Counted from the stretch's first letter, positions 35,160-47,727 are shown. The stretch: DNA of 64,000 nt from Tetrastigma voinierianum (GCA_016808115.1 JAEQBH010004663.1:186001-250000), one strand, 5' to 3'. Notes: generated by a model not told the origin, from the letters alone. Program-made: numbers and translations.

Positions 35160-36723
35160 TTTGGCAAAGGTTAAGAAATCTGAGATGTAGTCCATGTACT
35201 ATAATCAAGTCTGGGATCTTATGGAACCACCTAAAGGGATAAAATGCCATTATCTTGAGTGGATCTAAAATAAAGAAGAAGCGACAGTAGTAAGGTTGAA
35301 ACTTAAGGATAAGTTTGTAAAGAAAAGGGTTTACTCAGAAAGAAGGGATCGATCATGAGGAAACTTTTCGCCAAGAGCCATGCTTAAGTCCATCCGGATT
35401 CTCTTATCCATTGCAGCTCATTTCAACTATGAAATTTAGCAAATGGACGTAAAGACTGCATTTCTGAATGGGCATCTTGATGAGTGCATCTATATGATGC
35501 AACCAGATGGTTTCATAGAAAATGGCCAACAACACATGTTGTGCAAACTTAAGAGATTCATTTATGGACTTAAGCAAGCATCTAGATCTTTGAATACTTG
35601 CTTTGATCAAGCCATTAAATCTTATGGTTTTGATCAATGTCTTGATGAGTCCTGTGTGTACAAAAAGTGATGGAAGTGTGGTGTTCTTAATGTTATATGT
35701 GGATGACATCTTGCCTATAGGTAATGCATGTGGGGTATTATTCTAATTAAGTTATGGTTATCCAACCGCTTGATATGGTAAAGATCTGGGAGAAGACCCT
35801 TGGATTAAGCTTCTACGAGACGGCTCTAATGTTATTCAGGAATGACATCTGCTCATCAGAATGATGTGGGGTATTATCTTCAGCTAAGGTATGGTTATCC
35901 GTACCATTTTGATATGAAAGACTTGGGAGAAGCTAGTCACATTCCTCGGGATTAAGCTTCTACGAGATCAGTAAGCAAAGAATGTTAAAGCCATCACAAA
36001 GCCACTTATATCGATCGATTCTACCGCTTAGTACGCAGGATTCCAAGAAAGGTTTTCCTTTCGACATGGAATCACTCTATCCAAGGATCAGTGTCCCAAA
36101 ACACCTGATGAGATAGAGAAGATGAAAGCAGTTCCTTATGCATCTGTAATAGGAAGCCTTATATATGCAATGTTTTGCACTGGACCTAACATCTGCTTTG
36201 CTGTTGGCATGGTCAGCAGATATCAATCTAACCTTAGGCAAGAACATTAGACAGCAGTAAAACATATAATCAAGTACCTGAAAAGGACTAGAGATTATAT
36301 GTTAGATAACCAGGCAGACAGTCTAGTACCTTTAGGGTATACAAACACCAACTTCCAGTTAGATAAAGATTCCAGAAAGTCTACCTCTAGTTATCTGTTT
36401 ACCTTATGGAGTGGAGCCATAAGTTGGAGGAGTATCAAGCAATCTTGCATTGATGATTCCACCATGGAGGCTGAATATGTGGCAACCTCAGAGGCAACCA
36501 AGGAGGCAGTTTGGCTCATAAACTTCCTATTGGATATAGGAATGGTTCCTTCAATGCAATTGCCTATTACACTTTATAGTGATAATAGTGGAGCAGTTGC
36601 TAACTCAAAGGAACCTATGGCCCATAAGAAGGGAAAGCACATTGAGCGCAAATATCATCTGATTAGAGATATCGTGCAAAGAGGAGATGTGTGGCATCAT
36701 GGCTTTGAGTCTAAGTGGTAGAT
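35160..36723 (+). pseudogene. copia RT and RNase H remnant, plus strand
   Basis: RT blocks run from a VWDLMEPPKGIK stretch near 35208 through QMDVKTAFLNGHLDECIYMM at 35440-35500 and the catalytic LYVDDIL at 35690-35712. The region after the YVDD box is present twice. RNase H reads LPITLYSDNSGAVANSKEP and HIERKYHLIRDIVQRGDV at 36560-36693. Its last part is missing: RGDV runs straight into the WHHGFES stretch that normally lies past the end of the domain. It is followed by the purine-rich AAGTGGTAGAT and LTR C. Confidence 0.9.
35701..35970 (+). repeat. Internal 136-bp tandem duplication in RT
   Basis: TGTGGGGTATTAT starts at 35729 and again at 35865. Both copies run on through GTTATGGTTATCC or GGTATGGTTATCC, GATATG, GGGAGAAG and GATTAAGCTTCTACGAGA. 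The duplicated part covers the residues just after the YVDD box. Confidence 0.75.
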
Positions 36724-37934
36724 TGTTAGGGCTATATATAATAAAAGCCATGTTATTGTTATGGATGTTTATTTTATTTTAAAATTATGTTATTTCATTT
36801 CAATGAGAATCTACACGGTTATCTTCGCATTTAAATATTATGCAGTGTGTCTTTTTATTCTACATAGTAGATGACGGTGTAGAGTTCGGCTTTTAAGCAC
36901 AAAATATCAAATCACTCTGCTCTGTGGAATATGGGTTATTGGTTCACAGTGTAAATGGAATTTGACACACCATTGGTAAGATTGTAGCACAAGACTTCGC
37001 AGCCTCGTTTCCTACCACGGAACACTTAGTTCCAATCTCAGGCTAGTACACTCCAGGTGTATTAAACGGGACTATCTCGTAATTATTTTATACTGACACA
37101 TAAAATAATTAATATCTCATGGTTATTATGAATACTATTACTCTTAATCTCGAGATAATTAATAGACACATGCATTTGTTGTTGGTTATTTTGATTCATA
37201 AAGAGTGAAATCTTTATAGATCAATAATCTCGGTGAGTTGGATAACTGCATTAATTGTATAGTGAATATTTATTATTAACTAATCCACGCCCCCGTAATC
37301 GACTGATGATACCCTCGAGGATACGCTTATAAGTTTTGATTATGTCAAACTCCGTGGTGTGATTTTAATCCGATATATCAAATAAGTTAAGTGGAAGGTC
37401 TCAAGGTGATTATCAGATGTTGATTAAATAAAATTGTCAGTAGTTTAATTTAATCAACGGGTATCTGTAATCTTAACATGGGGAGATTAATAAGTATTTA
37501 ATAACAAATGGCTCGAATTATAATTTCGAATAAGTGAGGGAGTGCAATTATGATTCTTTAGTGGAGTGAATTATAATTAATGTAAATAAGTTCATATATT
37601 TACATTGGGAGCCCGAAATCTTATTTGCCTTTAGGTCCCTACCGTAACCTATTTATATGCCATGTTGGGCAGCCTCTAAGAATTGAAGAAAAACCCTAGA
37701 GGCAGTCGTCCAAAGGAGAGCTCGAAGAGAGCCACTCCCTCTTCACGTGCTGGCATTGAGGAATATGGTAGAAGGCTTGGAGGGTCGAGCAATTTATTGC
37801 GATCAATTTTGCTGAGATCAATTTACAGATCTCTAGGTATGGATTCTAACTCGCATCCTCGCATCTTTATTCTGATTGTTTTTCTGTATCTCATTTGACT
37901 TTGGTCACTATGTTCACGGGGAATTCGACCTGCA
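36724..37934 (+). repeat. LTR C, copia cluster
   Basis: It starts TGTTAGGGCTATATATA and ends GAATTCGACCTGCA, 1,211 bp. It is both the 3' LTR of the unit to its left and the 5' LTR of the unit to its right, since a PBS-like ATTGCATCGTGAGC follows at 37935. A TATTTATA box lies near 37650. Stretches such as 36980-37080 are much more divergent from A, B and D than the rest. Confidence 0.9.
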
Positions 37935-37950
37935 ATTGCATCGTGAGCTG

Positions 37951-39236
37951 GTTAAGTCTATCCCGATTCTTCATCCATCATACCTCATTTCAACTCATAA
38001 ATAAGAAAATGACATAAAGATCTATTTCGAATGGGCATCTTTGATGAGTGTATCTATATGATGCAACCATATGGTTTCCCTCATAGAAAAGGTCAAGAAC
38101 ACATTGTCAGACAAACTTAAGAGATCCATTTATGGACTTAAGCAAGCATTTAGATCTGAATATTCGCTTTGACTGCCACAAATCTATGCTTGATCAATGT
38201 CCCGATGAGTCCCGTGTGTACAAAAAGTGTGATGGAAGCGTGGTGGTGTTCTTAGTGCTATATGGATGACATCTTGCCTATCATAACGATGTGGGGGTAT
38301 TATCTTCAGTTAAGGTATGGTTATCCAGTCAGTTTGATATGAAAGACTTGGGAGAAGCTATTCACATTCTTGGGATTAAGCTTCTGCGGGATCGCAAGCA
38401 AATAATGTTAGGCTTATCACAGGCTACTTATATTGATCAGATTCTAGCCCGTTTTAGCATGCAGGATTCCAAGAAAGGTTTTCTTCCTTTCATACATGGA
38501 ATCACTCTATCCAAGGATCAGTGTCCCAAAACACCTACTGAGATAGAGAAGATGAAAGAAGTTCCTTATGCATTTGCAATAGGAAGCCTATGTATGGCCA
38601 AGCCAGACTAGACCGGTTATCCGCTTTGTTGTCAGGCATGGTCACAGATATCGCTTAACCCCGGGCAAGAACATCGATAGCGCAAACATATAACTGGCAC
38701 CAAAAGCGACTAGAGATTATATGTTAGTTTACTAGGCGCATGCCTAGTACCTTTAGGGTATACGTAGATCTTAAACTTCCACGATAAAGATTCCTTAAAG
38801 CTCCACCGTTACGTGTTACCTTTTGTGGAGCGGAGCTATAAGTTAGGAGGGAGTATCAAGCAATCTTGCATTGTTGATTCCATAATGGAGGCCGAATATG
38901 TGGCAGCCAAGGAGGCAGTTTGGCTAAGAAACTTCCTATTGGATCTAGGAGTGGTTCCTTCAATGCAATTGCCTATTACACTTTACTGTGATAATTGTGG
39001 AGCAATTGCTAACTCAAAGGAACCTAGGACTCATAAGAAGGGAAAGCATATTGAGCGCAAATATCATCTGATTAGAGATATTGTGCAAAGAGGAGATGTA
39101 GTGGTGACTAAGATAGCATCAGCAGACAACCTGGCAGATCCTTTTACAAAGAGCTACCATGTAAGACTTTTGATAAGCATGTAGAGGGAATGGGAGTGGT
39201 GATGTGTGGCATCATGGCTTGAAGTCTAAGTGAGAT
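37951..39236 (+). pseudogene. Second copia RT and RNase H remnant, internally deleted unit
   Basis: Sixteen bases after LTR C and its PBS the sequence enters RT directly, at the point matching 35385 of the neighbouring copy. Gag, protease, integrase and the start of RT are deleted. Recognisable parts are FDMKDLGEAIHILGIKLL at 38330-38385 and RNase H with LPITLYCDNCGAIANSKEP, then IERKYHLIRDIVQRGDVVV and DNLADPFTKS (38960-39150). This copy keeps the RNase H tail missing from the copy to its left. Broken by stops; purine-rich AAGTGAGAT precedes LTR D. Confidence 0.85.
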
Positions 39237-40440
39237 TGTTAGGCTATATATACCAAAGCCATTTTATTATTATGGATGTTTATTTTATTTTATTAAATTC
39301 TATTATTTCATTTCAATGAGAATCTACATGAGCTATGTTTGCATTTAAATATCATGTATGTGTATCTTTTATTCTATATAGTAGATGATTTGGTGTGTAG
39401 AGTTCTACTTTTACGCATTTAAGATCAAATCACTCCGCTCTATGGAATATAAGCTATTAGTTCATAGTGTAAATGGAATTTGACACACCATTGGTAAGAT
39501 TATAGCACAAGACTTCAATAGGTATGTCTTGACTAATGTAATGAATTTAGTTCCAACTTCTCAGGTCTAGTACACTGCAGGTGTATCGACTAATAGGAAT
39601 GGATAATTATTTTATACTGACACATAAAATAATTAATACCTCATGAATACTATTACTCTTAATCTCGAGATAATTAATAGACACGTGCATTTATTGTTGG
39701 TTATTTTGATTCATAAAGAGATCTTTTATAGATCAATAATCTCATGAGTTGGATAACCGTATTAATTGTATAATGAATATTACCTGCCAACTAATCCATG
39801 TCCTGGCATTGATTGATGATATCCTTGAGGATACTTATAAGTTTTGACATGTCAAACCTACAAAGTTGATTTTTAACCGATATATCAAATAAAGTTATGG
39901 AAGGTCTCAAGGTGATTATCGATGTTGATTAAATAAACGCCGCACTTAATTTAATCAACGGGCATCTATAATCTTAACGTGGGGAGATTAATAAGTATTT
40001 AATAACAAATGGCTCGAATTATACTTTCGAATAAGTGAGAGAGTGCAATTATGATTCTTTAGTGAATAAATTATAATTAATGTAAATAAGTTCATATATT
40101 TATATAGGGAGCCCGAAATCTTATTTACCTTTAGGTCCCTACCGCAACCTATGTATATGTCATGTCAAGTGTTCCTAAGCAGAGGAGAAAACCCCTGAGG
40201 CGTACTAGTCCAAAGGAGAGCACGGAGAGCCACCCTTCTTCATTCCGCATCGTGAATATGAAGACTTGGAGGGTCGAGCAATATGCTGCAAATCATTTTT
40301 TTTTATTGAGATCAATCCAGACAGATCCCTAGGTATGGATTCGAACTGTACCCTCGTATCCTTATTCGGATTGTTTTTTTTTTTTTTTTGTGTAATCTGT
40401 ATGCACTATCACCATGTTCATGGGAATTCCGATCCCTACA
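39237..40440 (+). repeat. LTR D, copia cluster
   Basis: It starts TGTTAGGCTATATATACC and ends TTCCGATCCCTACA, 1,204 bp. No PBS follows, so it is a terminal 3' LTR. It matches A, B and C along its length with local blocks of poor match. Confidence 0.9.
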
Positions 40441-40612
40441 TAATCTTTTGCAATTAATAAAAAGAAATAACAAATAAAAAACAAAATGCCAACCACAATG
40501 ATGCCAGAGATTCTGAAACGAAATAACAAATAATCTTTTGCAATTAATAAAAAGAAATAACAAATAAAAAACAAAATGCCAACCACAATGATGCCAGAGA
40601 TTCTGAAACGAA
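40441..40612. repeat. 90-bp tandem duplication abutting LTR D
   Basis: TAATCTTTTGCAATTAATAA starts at 40441, the first base after the LTR, and again at 40531. The two copies are identical over about 82 bases, so the event is recent. Confidence 0.95.
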
Positions 40613-40795
40613 CCTCTCCTTTAGAGGAGTCACAAGAGAACCCTATTGGCAGCAGACTCAGCATTGATGACAACACCAACCACCAAAGAGAGAAGAGAGG
40701 AAATGAAAAAATGAGATGTCTAGTTTAGAAGCAGATTATAAGGCGACAAATGAAAACATAGAAAAATATACCTAAAAGCTTTTGTTTTTGGCAAA

Positions 40796-40871
40796 GAGAA
40801 AACATCTACTTTATGTTAATCTATTCATTAGAGATAAGAGAGAGAAAGTCTGACTTATATAGGCAGAAATA

Positions 40872-40932
<61 letters not shown>

Positions 40933-41136
40933 AAGTGTTGGGATATCATTATTGGCAGAATCCTTGTCAAAAATAAAATCATAAAAGAGAAAAAACATCT
41001 TACTTTATATGTTAATCTATTCATTAGAGATAAGAGAGAGAAAGTCTGACTTTATATATATATATATATATATATGTTAAGTGTTGGGATATCATTATTG
41101 GCAGAATCCTTGTCAAAAATAAAATCATAAAATGCC
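40796..41136. repeat. About 196-bp tandem duplication containing (TA)n
   Basis: TTAATCTATTCATTAGAGAT starts at 40816 and 41012. Each copy continues through GAGAGAGAAAGTCTGACTT, a TA run (40874-40929 and 41053-41075), GTTAAGTGTTGGGATATCAT and GGCAGAATCCTTGTC. The TA run is longer in the first copy. Confidence 0.9.
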
Positions 41137-41190
41137 TCAATTATTAATGTAGTAGATGTTACAACAAATCGTCTAACATACTTGTCCAGA

Positions 41191-41348
41191 GTCGTGTGTG
41201 TGTCTCCTACCGACAGAGCATAAGAAAAGTGGACCTTACCTCAATTACCTACCAACTACATTGTCTAGAGTCGTGTGTGTCTCTCCTGCTGATAGAGCAT
41301 AAGAAAAGTGGACCTTACCTCAGTTACCTACCAACTGCATTGGAAAGA
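41191..41348. repeat. 79-bp tandem duplication
   Basis: GTCGTGTGTGT starts at 41191 and 41270. Both copies continue GAGCATAAGAAAAGTGGACC and then TTACCTCA-TTACCTACCAAC. They differ at only a few bases. Confidence 0.9.
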
Positions 41349-43744
41349 TTCTTCACAAATCAGGCAAGAGATTCAGAAGCGGTAGGAGATCTCATCTCTA
41401 GGAACTCTCTAGGAACCCAGTTGGAAAAGAAAATATTATACTCCATGTATAAGGAAAGAAATCAATCTATGATGGTAAACATATAAAACGGTTTTGGAAA
41501 TATGTGGATTTGGCCCAAACAAATAATCTCATCTTCGTGCTTAAAAAGGAGTAGAAGAGACCATTGAAGATCATCTATTAAGCACGCAAAGGAGGTTTCT
41601 CTAGAGGAGCTATTTTTTGTTAGAAGAAATTGTCTCCTTGTTGTAGAAACCTGGGAACGCATAAACCAATTGTTTGGACATTCCAAGCAACATACACATA
41701 ATGTTGCAAAATAATGGTTATTCAAGAAAAACAAAAATAAATTAAATCAATAAGAACGGGGGAGAATATAACCAAGCCAAGTTAAACAACCTAGCCTGTG
41801 AAATTCACAATTTCCTTAAGATAAATTCACCTTCCACTCGGCGCTTGAGATTCCCAAGGCGATGCCTCCAGATAAAACGCTTGGCCGAATGATCAACAAA
41901 AGACTTTATCACAATTCCGTGAACTCGATGATGTATTTGCTCTATCACCGATAAAAGGACGAAAGGAAAGAAAACTCGATACTCGATGACCTTTTTGAGA
42001 CACCCTCACTTTCTGAAATACCCCGACAACCTTTATATAAAGGAGAGACTTGACCTTTTGGAATGTCAAACCTCGGCTTCCAAACCTCTTAATTCCGTAG
42101 TTCAATTATTCAATGAATGTCATTAATTTCATTCATTGAATATCATTAATTTCTTTATTGAATGTCAATCATTTCATATAACTGAAATTCATAAAATTTT
42201 GAACAATGAATTATTCAATGAATGTCATTCATTTCATACACTATATCCAACATTTTCTTGCAAAAAGAATCAAGAAGTACCGTATGAAACCTTAATGCGA
42301 GCAAGACGCTTTACTTCACTCGAATGGAGCGATTGAACTAATAAACCTGCATGCGTATGAAAAAATAAGGGAAGCTTATTTCAATGTTTCATAGATAAGA
42401 AAAGACAACTCGTGGAGAATTCGCAGCCTTCGTCTCACTTAAATCCAACTATAACCTGATTGATATATAGTGAAACACCTTACATTTATATTCAACCCCA
42501 CAGATGTAGGCAATTGCTGAACCACATAACCAATTCTTACCTCCCTTCATGTGTGTGTGCATAATCTTTCGCGTAATCCTATTATCTTATTACTTCGTAC
42601 ACATCTTAAATCTACAAACTACACACCATAAAAGAATTAACTGCTATATCTATGACAGGATCTCACTAGCTAGTTGATGTATAACAAACAATCATTATGT
42701 TTTTCATTAAGCTATGTGAGATATGTTAAATCATCGATCACATATTAGATTTGATATTATGTTAATCTAGTTAGGGTAGTTTTGGAAATAAAAAAGGTGA
42801 AAACACCTCCTATTTTTATAAGCTAATTACGAGGTTAGCTTCGATGCAATTAGGGTTTTGAGTGTCATCAATAGTAGTTTTACGATCCATGGAATGAGGT
42901 CATCTTTCTTGGAAGTTTGGAACTTATTTACTAATGGGCTAAGTTTTTGCTTTTTATTAAATATATAAATACTAACACTTATCTGTTCTCGCTGGCAAGA
43001 GACATTTGACTAAAAAAAATATTAAATCATAAAGTTTTATCATAGACACCTTAGTCACTAGCCTTGTTATGATGATATGCTAGTATTTGATTGGATGCTT
43101 AACGCCCCACGCCATCAGGACGATTGGTTTTGAATAATCAATACTTAAATTATGTTTGTTATAAGAAAATGATTTCAGATTGTAATGATTAAAAACAAAT
43201 GAGACATTAAATCAATTTTGAGGGTTAAAATAGAAAGTAAGAAAAAATTGAAATATATATATGTATTTAAAATTTACTTTATATATTTCTTTAAACTTAT
43301 TTTACACAGTTTTGTTTTTATCACAGTTGAGATTATTATAGGAAACTATGTTATGAGTATCCATTTTAATTTATTTTGAAAAATTATAACTAAAAGATTT
43401 ATAACCAAGGTCAAGTTCCTTGATTTCAAAAATATTTTATAAAGATGACAAAATATTGGTCTAACAAAACTTAGATACAAATATGATATTATATCTAATA
43501 TTTATTAGGTTGTGCCTAAGATATAATGGACTATTTATCAAATATTTTATTATTTTTATCAAAAAAAATTTTAAATCAAGGATGACCTCGGTTTCAAGTC
43601 TTTTGGTCATATTTTTTCAAATAAACTAAAATAGGGACCTCATAACATAGTTTTGGCAATTATTTTTTCTTGATATCAATTTTTGATTAATTATCTTTTG
43701 AAATTATTTATTGCTAAAGTAAAACTGTTGCAAAACTCTTTCGA

Positions 43745-43747
<3 letters not shown>
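41349..43747. other. Intergenic DNA, no gene recognised
   Basis: No coding sequence I can support. Between 42105 and 42240 the motif TTCAATGAATGTCATT and variants recur four or five times, about 25-60 bp apart. The rest is AT-rich with several short self-complementary words. Confidence 0.45.

Positions 43748-43816
<69 letters not shown>
43748..43816. repeat. (TA)n microsatellite followed by a T run
   Basis: About 55 bp of alternating TA, then about 15 T. It is likely variable in length. Confidence 0.95.
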
Positions 43817-44455
43817 AAACACCAAATGTATAATTGTGAAGAGCATAAAGAATGGACATTGAAATGGGTTGGGTGGGTGAGGATGGACTGGGCTGGGCCA
43901 AGTAGTACGTTTTAAAATTGCTGAGTGGGACGAAAAGGCCCAAACAGATATTGATAGACCAAGCCAGCCCAAAGTAGCAGGCCCAGGATCCACGGAGAAT
44001 ATTTCAATTTTTTTTAAGAGATCAGCTGGGCTCAGACCCAATTGAAAAATACGTCAATACGTTTATTAATTTTTGCATTGAAGTTATATTTTCAAAATGT
44101 GGTTTCTTATTTTATGATTAAACCTAATTTAAGAAAATATGAGCTCAAAACTATTGGAGTTGGGATAACTTGACCCGACCTAAAAATTGAAAAATGGGTT
44201 CGGTAGATTTTAAAAGTTTTAAAACCATCCAGAAATTGCGACTACTAAAAAATATAAAATAAAATAAAAAATATATTTGAAATGAAGGTTGAGACACTTG
44301 TAGCAAAGCAATAGATTGTTGTTTTTCTTTTAACATCTATTCACTTTGCACATCATTATAGTATTATGTTCTTATAGGGATTTGAGCCCCGGACTCCCGT
44401 ACACCCATTTCCTCTTTACTACTTGAGTCGGGCATCAAGGGCCAATTGATTGTTT
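43817..44455. other. Intergenic DNA, no gene recognised
   Basis: A GC-richer patch at 43850-44040 has a run of GGGTTGGG- and GGGCTGGGCC-like words but no supported gene. The string GAGCCCCGGACTCCCG near 44391 looks tRNA-like for a few bases only. Confidence 0.4.
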
Positions 44456-45718
44456 TTGTTGGGTTTAGAATTGACACTATCTTCATTCCCAGTGTTTCAC
44501 AAAAAGATGTCTACTTCGAAGTTCAAGTTTGATGAAGATTTGAAGGTTTAAACATGAAGTCTTTGGAAGCAATCCTGATTAGGGCAAGGACGTGCCAGTC
44601 GTGAGAGAGTCAAGACTATGTTCAAAACTGATTTGGGACTCTTGGAATTGAACTAATCTGGAAGGAAGAAATTGAAGAGGCCTAAGACTTCTTTGGATCC
44701 TTTGGATAATGTTAAAGATTAGAAAATCTACCTAAGAGATAATCTCTTAGATGAAGTTAGAACAAGAAGGAGCCTACTCAATCTAGGACTATAACACATG
44801 GTTTGATGCAACAAGAATCATGATAAGAGAATGATTCTTCTCGGAATAGGGCACATTCCCTAGACCTAATTCGAACTGGAGTTAGAACGGGCATAGGACT
44901 TTACTCAAGAGAGGACCCCTATGGTCTCTCGACTTCTGGGAAGAAGCATTAGGATAAACTAAGATCAGCATCTTGCAGATAATGGAATGTGCCTTCCAAT
45001 ATCACGTCTCCAATTTATCTAGATTTAGAGCATATTGGGTTTACAATTGTCAATATCTTAGTCTCCAGTATTCTCAAGAAGATGGCTACTTTGAAGATGA
45101 AGTGTGATGAAGTTTTGATGGGTTAAACATCACGTCCTTGGAAGAACCTGGAAGAAGTCCCGACTTAGGCCGTCCCACAATGCAGGGACGTGCGTGGAGT
45201 CCGGACTTGAGTTAGAACTGACGTGGGACGCAAGTCAGTTCTAGAATCTTGTAGACCAAGTTACTTGAGGAGCAAGTTATCATATTATGATTCAATCTTC
45301 TAACAAGTGGATAAAGATAAAATCAAGAATATTTGAGCATTTAAGCTATCAAACTAAAATTAGAAACATATCAAGTTTCTATTCTAAAGAGGATACTTGG
45401 GCTACAAGTTTCCTTATTTTACTAGGATAGCTTAAAGGAAAGTACAAAAAATATAAGGTATGATTTGGAGTCATATTAGGATAATAATCTAATCCTTTAA
45501 GGACTTGTAAGACTGAATTGCAAGGGCTATAAATTCAAGGTGTTGGAAGTTGCTCATCACGGATTTTACAACAAATCTTGAAGAAGAACGAGATTCATTG
45601 GGACGTTTTGGAGTAGTGCAAAGTTCAGATACTCAATTAAAGTATTGCACGTTAAAAGCCTTTTACCTTGTGTGAAAGATAATGTTCTTTATTTTATTCA
45701 TCTTATATTGATGTAATG
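44456..45718 (+). repeat. Partial copia-like LTR, interrupted at its 3' side
   Basis: It starts TGTTGGGTTTAGAATTGAC. It ends in a promoter-to-leader stretch: GGCTATAAATTC at 45526, then TTGGAAGTTGCTCATCACGG, GAAGAAGAACGAGATTCATT and, near the end, TTGTGTGAAAGATAATGTTC. This resembles the LTR 3' half of plant Maximus/SIRE-type copia elements. The opening block recurs at about 45030 (TTGGGTTTACAATTGTCAAT, then GATGGCTAC, GATGAAG, GGTTAAACAT), giving a partial internal duplication about 575 bp apart. A solo LTR interrupts it at 45719. No gag follows. Confidence 0.5.
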
Positions 45719-47688
45719 TGTAACACCCCCAAATTACGCCCTAGTAGTTTATTACGTGTTTAGGGTATAATATAAGTAAAATTTGCATTTTTCGGAAATT
45801 TGAGTACTAAGGGTAAATTGGTAATTTGTCAATTAAGGACCCAAGTGACATAAGATAAAAAGATTATATGTTAAAGTGGAAATATGACAAGTTGATTTTC
45901 AAATAGAATGAAGTGGAAAGACTAATAAGCGTATGAAAATCGAGTGCCAAATGCCTTTAAGCCAAACATGGCCTTATAGTATAACATTCCCATTCGCGTA
46001 GAGGATGCTGTGGCTTTCTAGCTTTGAAGGAGAACCAAATAGGGGTTTGCTTTTCTCTCCATGTCTTGGGTTCTCCTTATTCAAGTAAGAAGGAAGGAAG
46101 AAGACAAGGTTTAAGCTTCAAGAAATCAAGGAATGGAACTTTGGTATGGATTACTGGTATGGAACCTATATGTATGGAATTCTTGTATGGAAAGTATGGA
46201 TTTGTTGGTTAGGAAACCCTCCTAACTCTCTCTTTGCCTATGTTTGGGTTTGAAGGACCCTATCTCTGTATAAAAGTGGATTTTGGTTTTAGTTCGCTGG
46301 GTGGTTGGTTTAGGTTTTTGTTGAAATTGAGTCAAAGAGACAACCTACATTTCAAGCAGTAAATCACAGGTGAGTACCGATACTCAAAGTTGAGTACCGG
46401 TACTCAAACTTGTTTTTAGTCCAAAGGATGCTGGCACGTAGATCAAAGTCGAAAATCGGGTAATTCAAAGTTGTTTTTAGCCTAGAGGATGTTAAGTACC
46501 GGTACTCAAAGTGGTTTAAGGTCCAAAGGATGCCAAGACGAGATCGAAGTCAGCATTCGCACTCAAAGTGGTTTAAGGTCCGGGAGATGTTACAATCGGG
46601 GTACCGGAAGTCGAAAATCGATAATTAAAGTTGTTTAAGGTCCGAGTACTCCAGCCCCGCAACCCTTTTGGCGAGTAACATTAATTCAATTAAAGGATCA
46701 AAGATACGGCTAAAAGATATATGAAAAATGCTTTGTACCTCGCCATCGAGGCGAAGCTTGTTTCTTGCCACTTATTTGCTAATGTAATTAAGGAACAAAA
46801 TAACAAGCTCGGAAACACATATAATTGTATGCCTACTTAAGACCGAAGAGCGAATGATTAGGCACCTTTATCGCTAAGCAGGACACTTTGCAAGACACAC
46901 TTTATTACGTAAGGCATCGTCTGCTCGTTGTTACGACACTCATACTAGTGCTATGACACTTCTATTACATGGACAATCATGTCTCCTCGTTCGGTCTCTA
47001 AGACTCATAAATAAGCATTTTAAGACCCTCGTTACGTGGGGCAAGAATGTGCAAGACATTTTTTTTGTGCTTCGTAAGACCCTCTTATTCAAGAGATCGT
47101 AATCGGCCTTTCCTGCACTGGCAGGTCATTCCTCTCATTCATTATTACTGGTCTATAAAGGCAAACATTTATATGATAAGAATATGAATAATGAACAATA
47201 AGAAATCATAAGTAATCAATGTTGCTCTGTTATGTATTGTATCTATAAATTCCTTTATACAAAGAGTTTTGTTCTCGAACGCCACGAGATAAGGAAAGCC
47301 CTATTATAAGAATAATTAAGAAGTATATGAAAACCAGATAAGAATTAGATTATACATAAACTCGACATATGCATTATGTTTATGTGTATCATGTAATCAG
47401 GAACCACTTCGCGCACATCTACTATCCGCTTCCTACTAAGGCAAGCTTAGCGCTGCTTTCATCCGTAGTATCGGGCAGACATCCGAGACATTCCGCATAC
47501 AACAAAAATAACACAAAGAATAAGAGTCCACCGATAGGTTTTACTCTTGGTTTTGGAATGTAAATGTAAAAATTTTTGTAATAAGACTTTATGGCATTCA
47601 AGTAAATGAGACTCAAGAATGTATGTACATGAACGGTTAAACACCGCTACTGGGTGGGTCAGAGCCACAAGTTTTATTTCTTATTATG

Positions 47689-47727
<39 letters not shown>

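Noticed and set aside
44380..44430. Possible tRNA fragment (GAGCCCCGGACTCCCG)
   Set aside because: No matching acceptor stem, D arm or anticodon arm can be folded around it.
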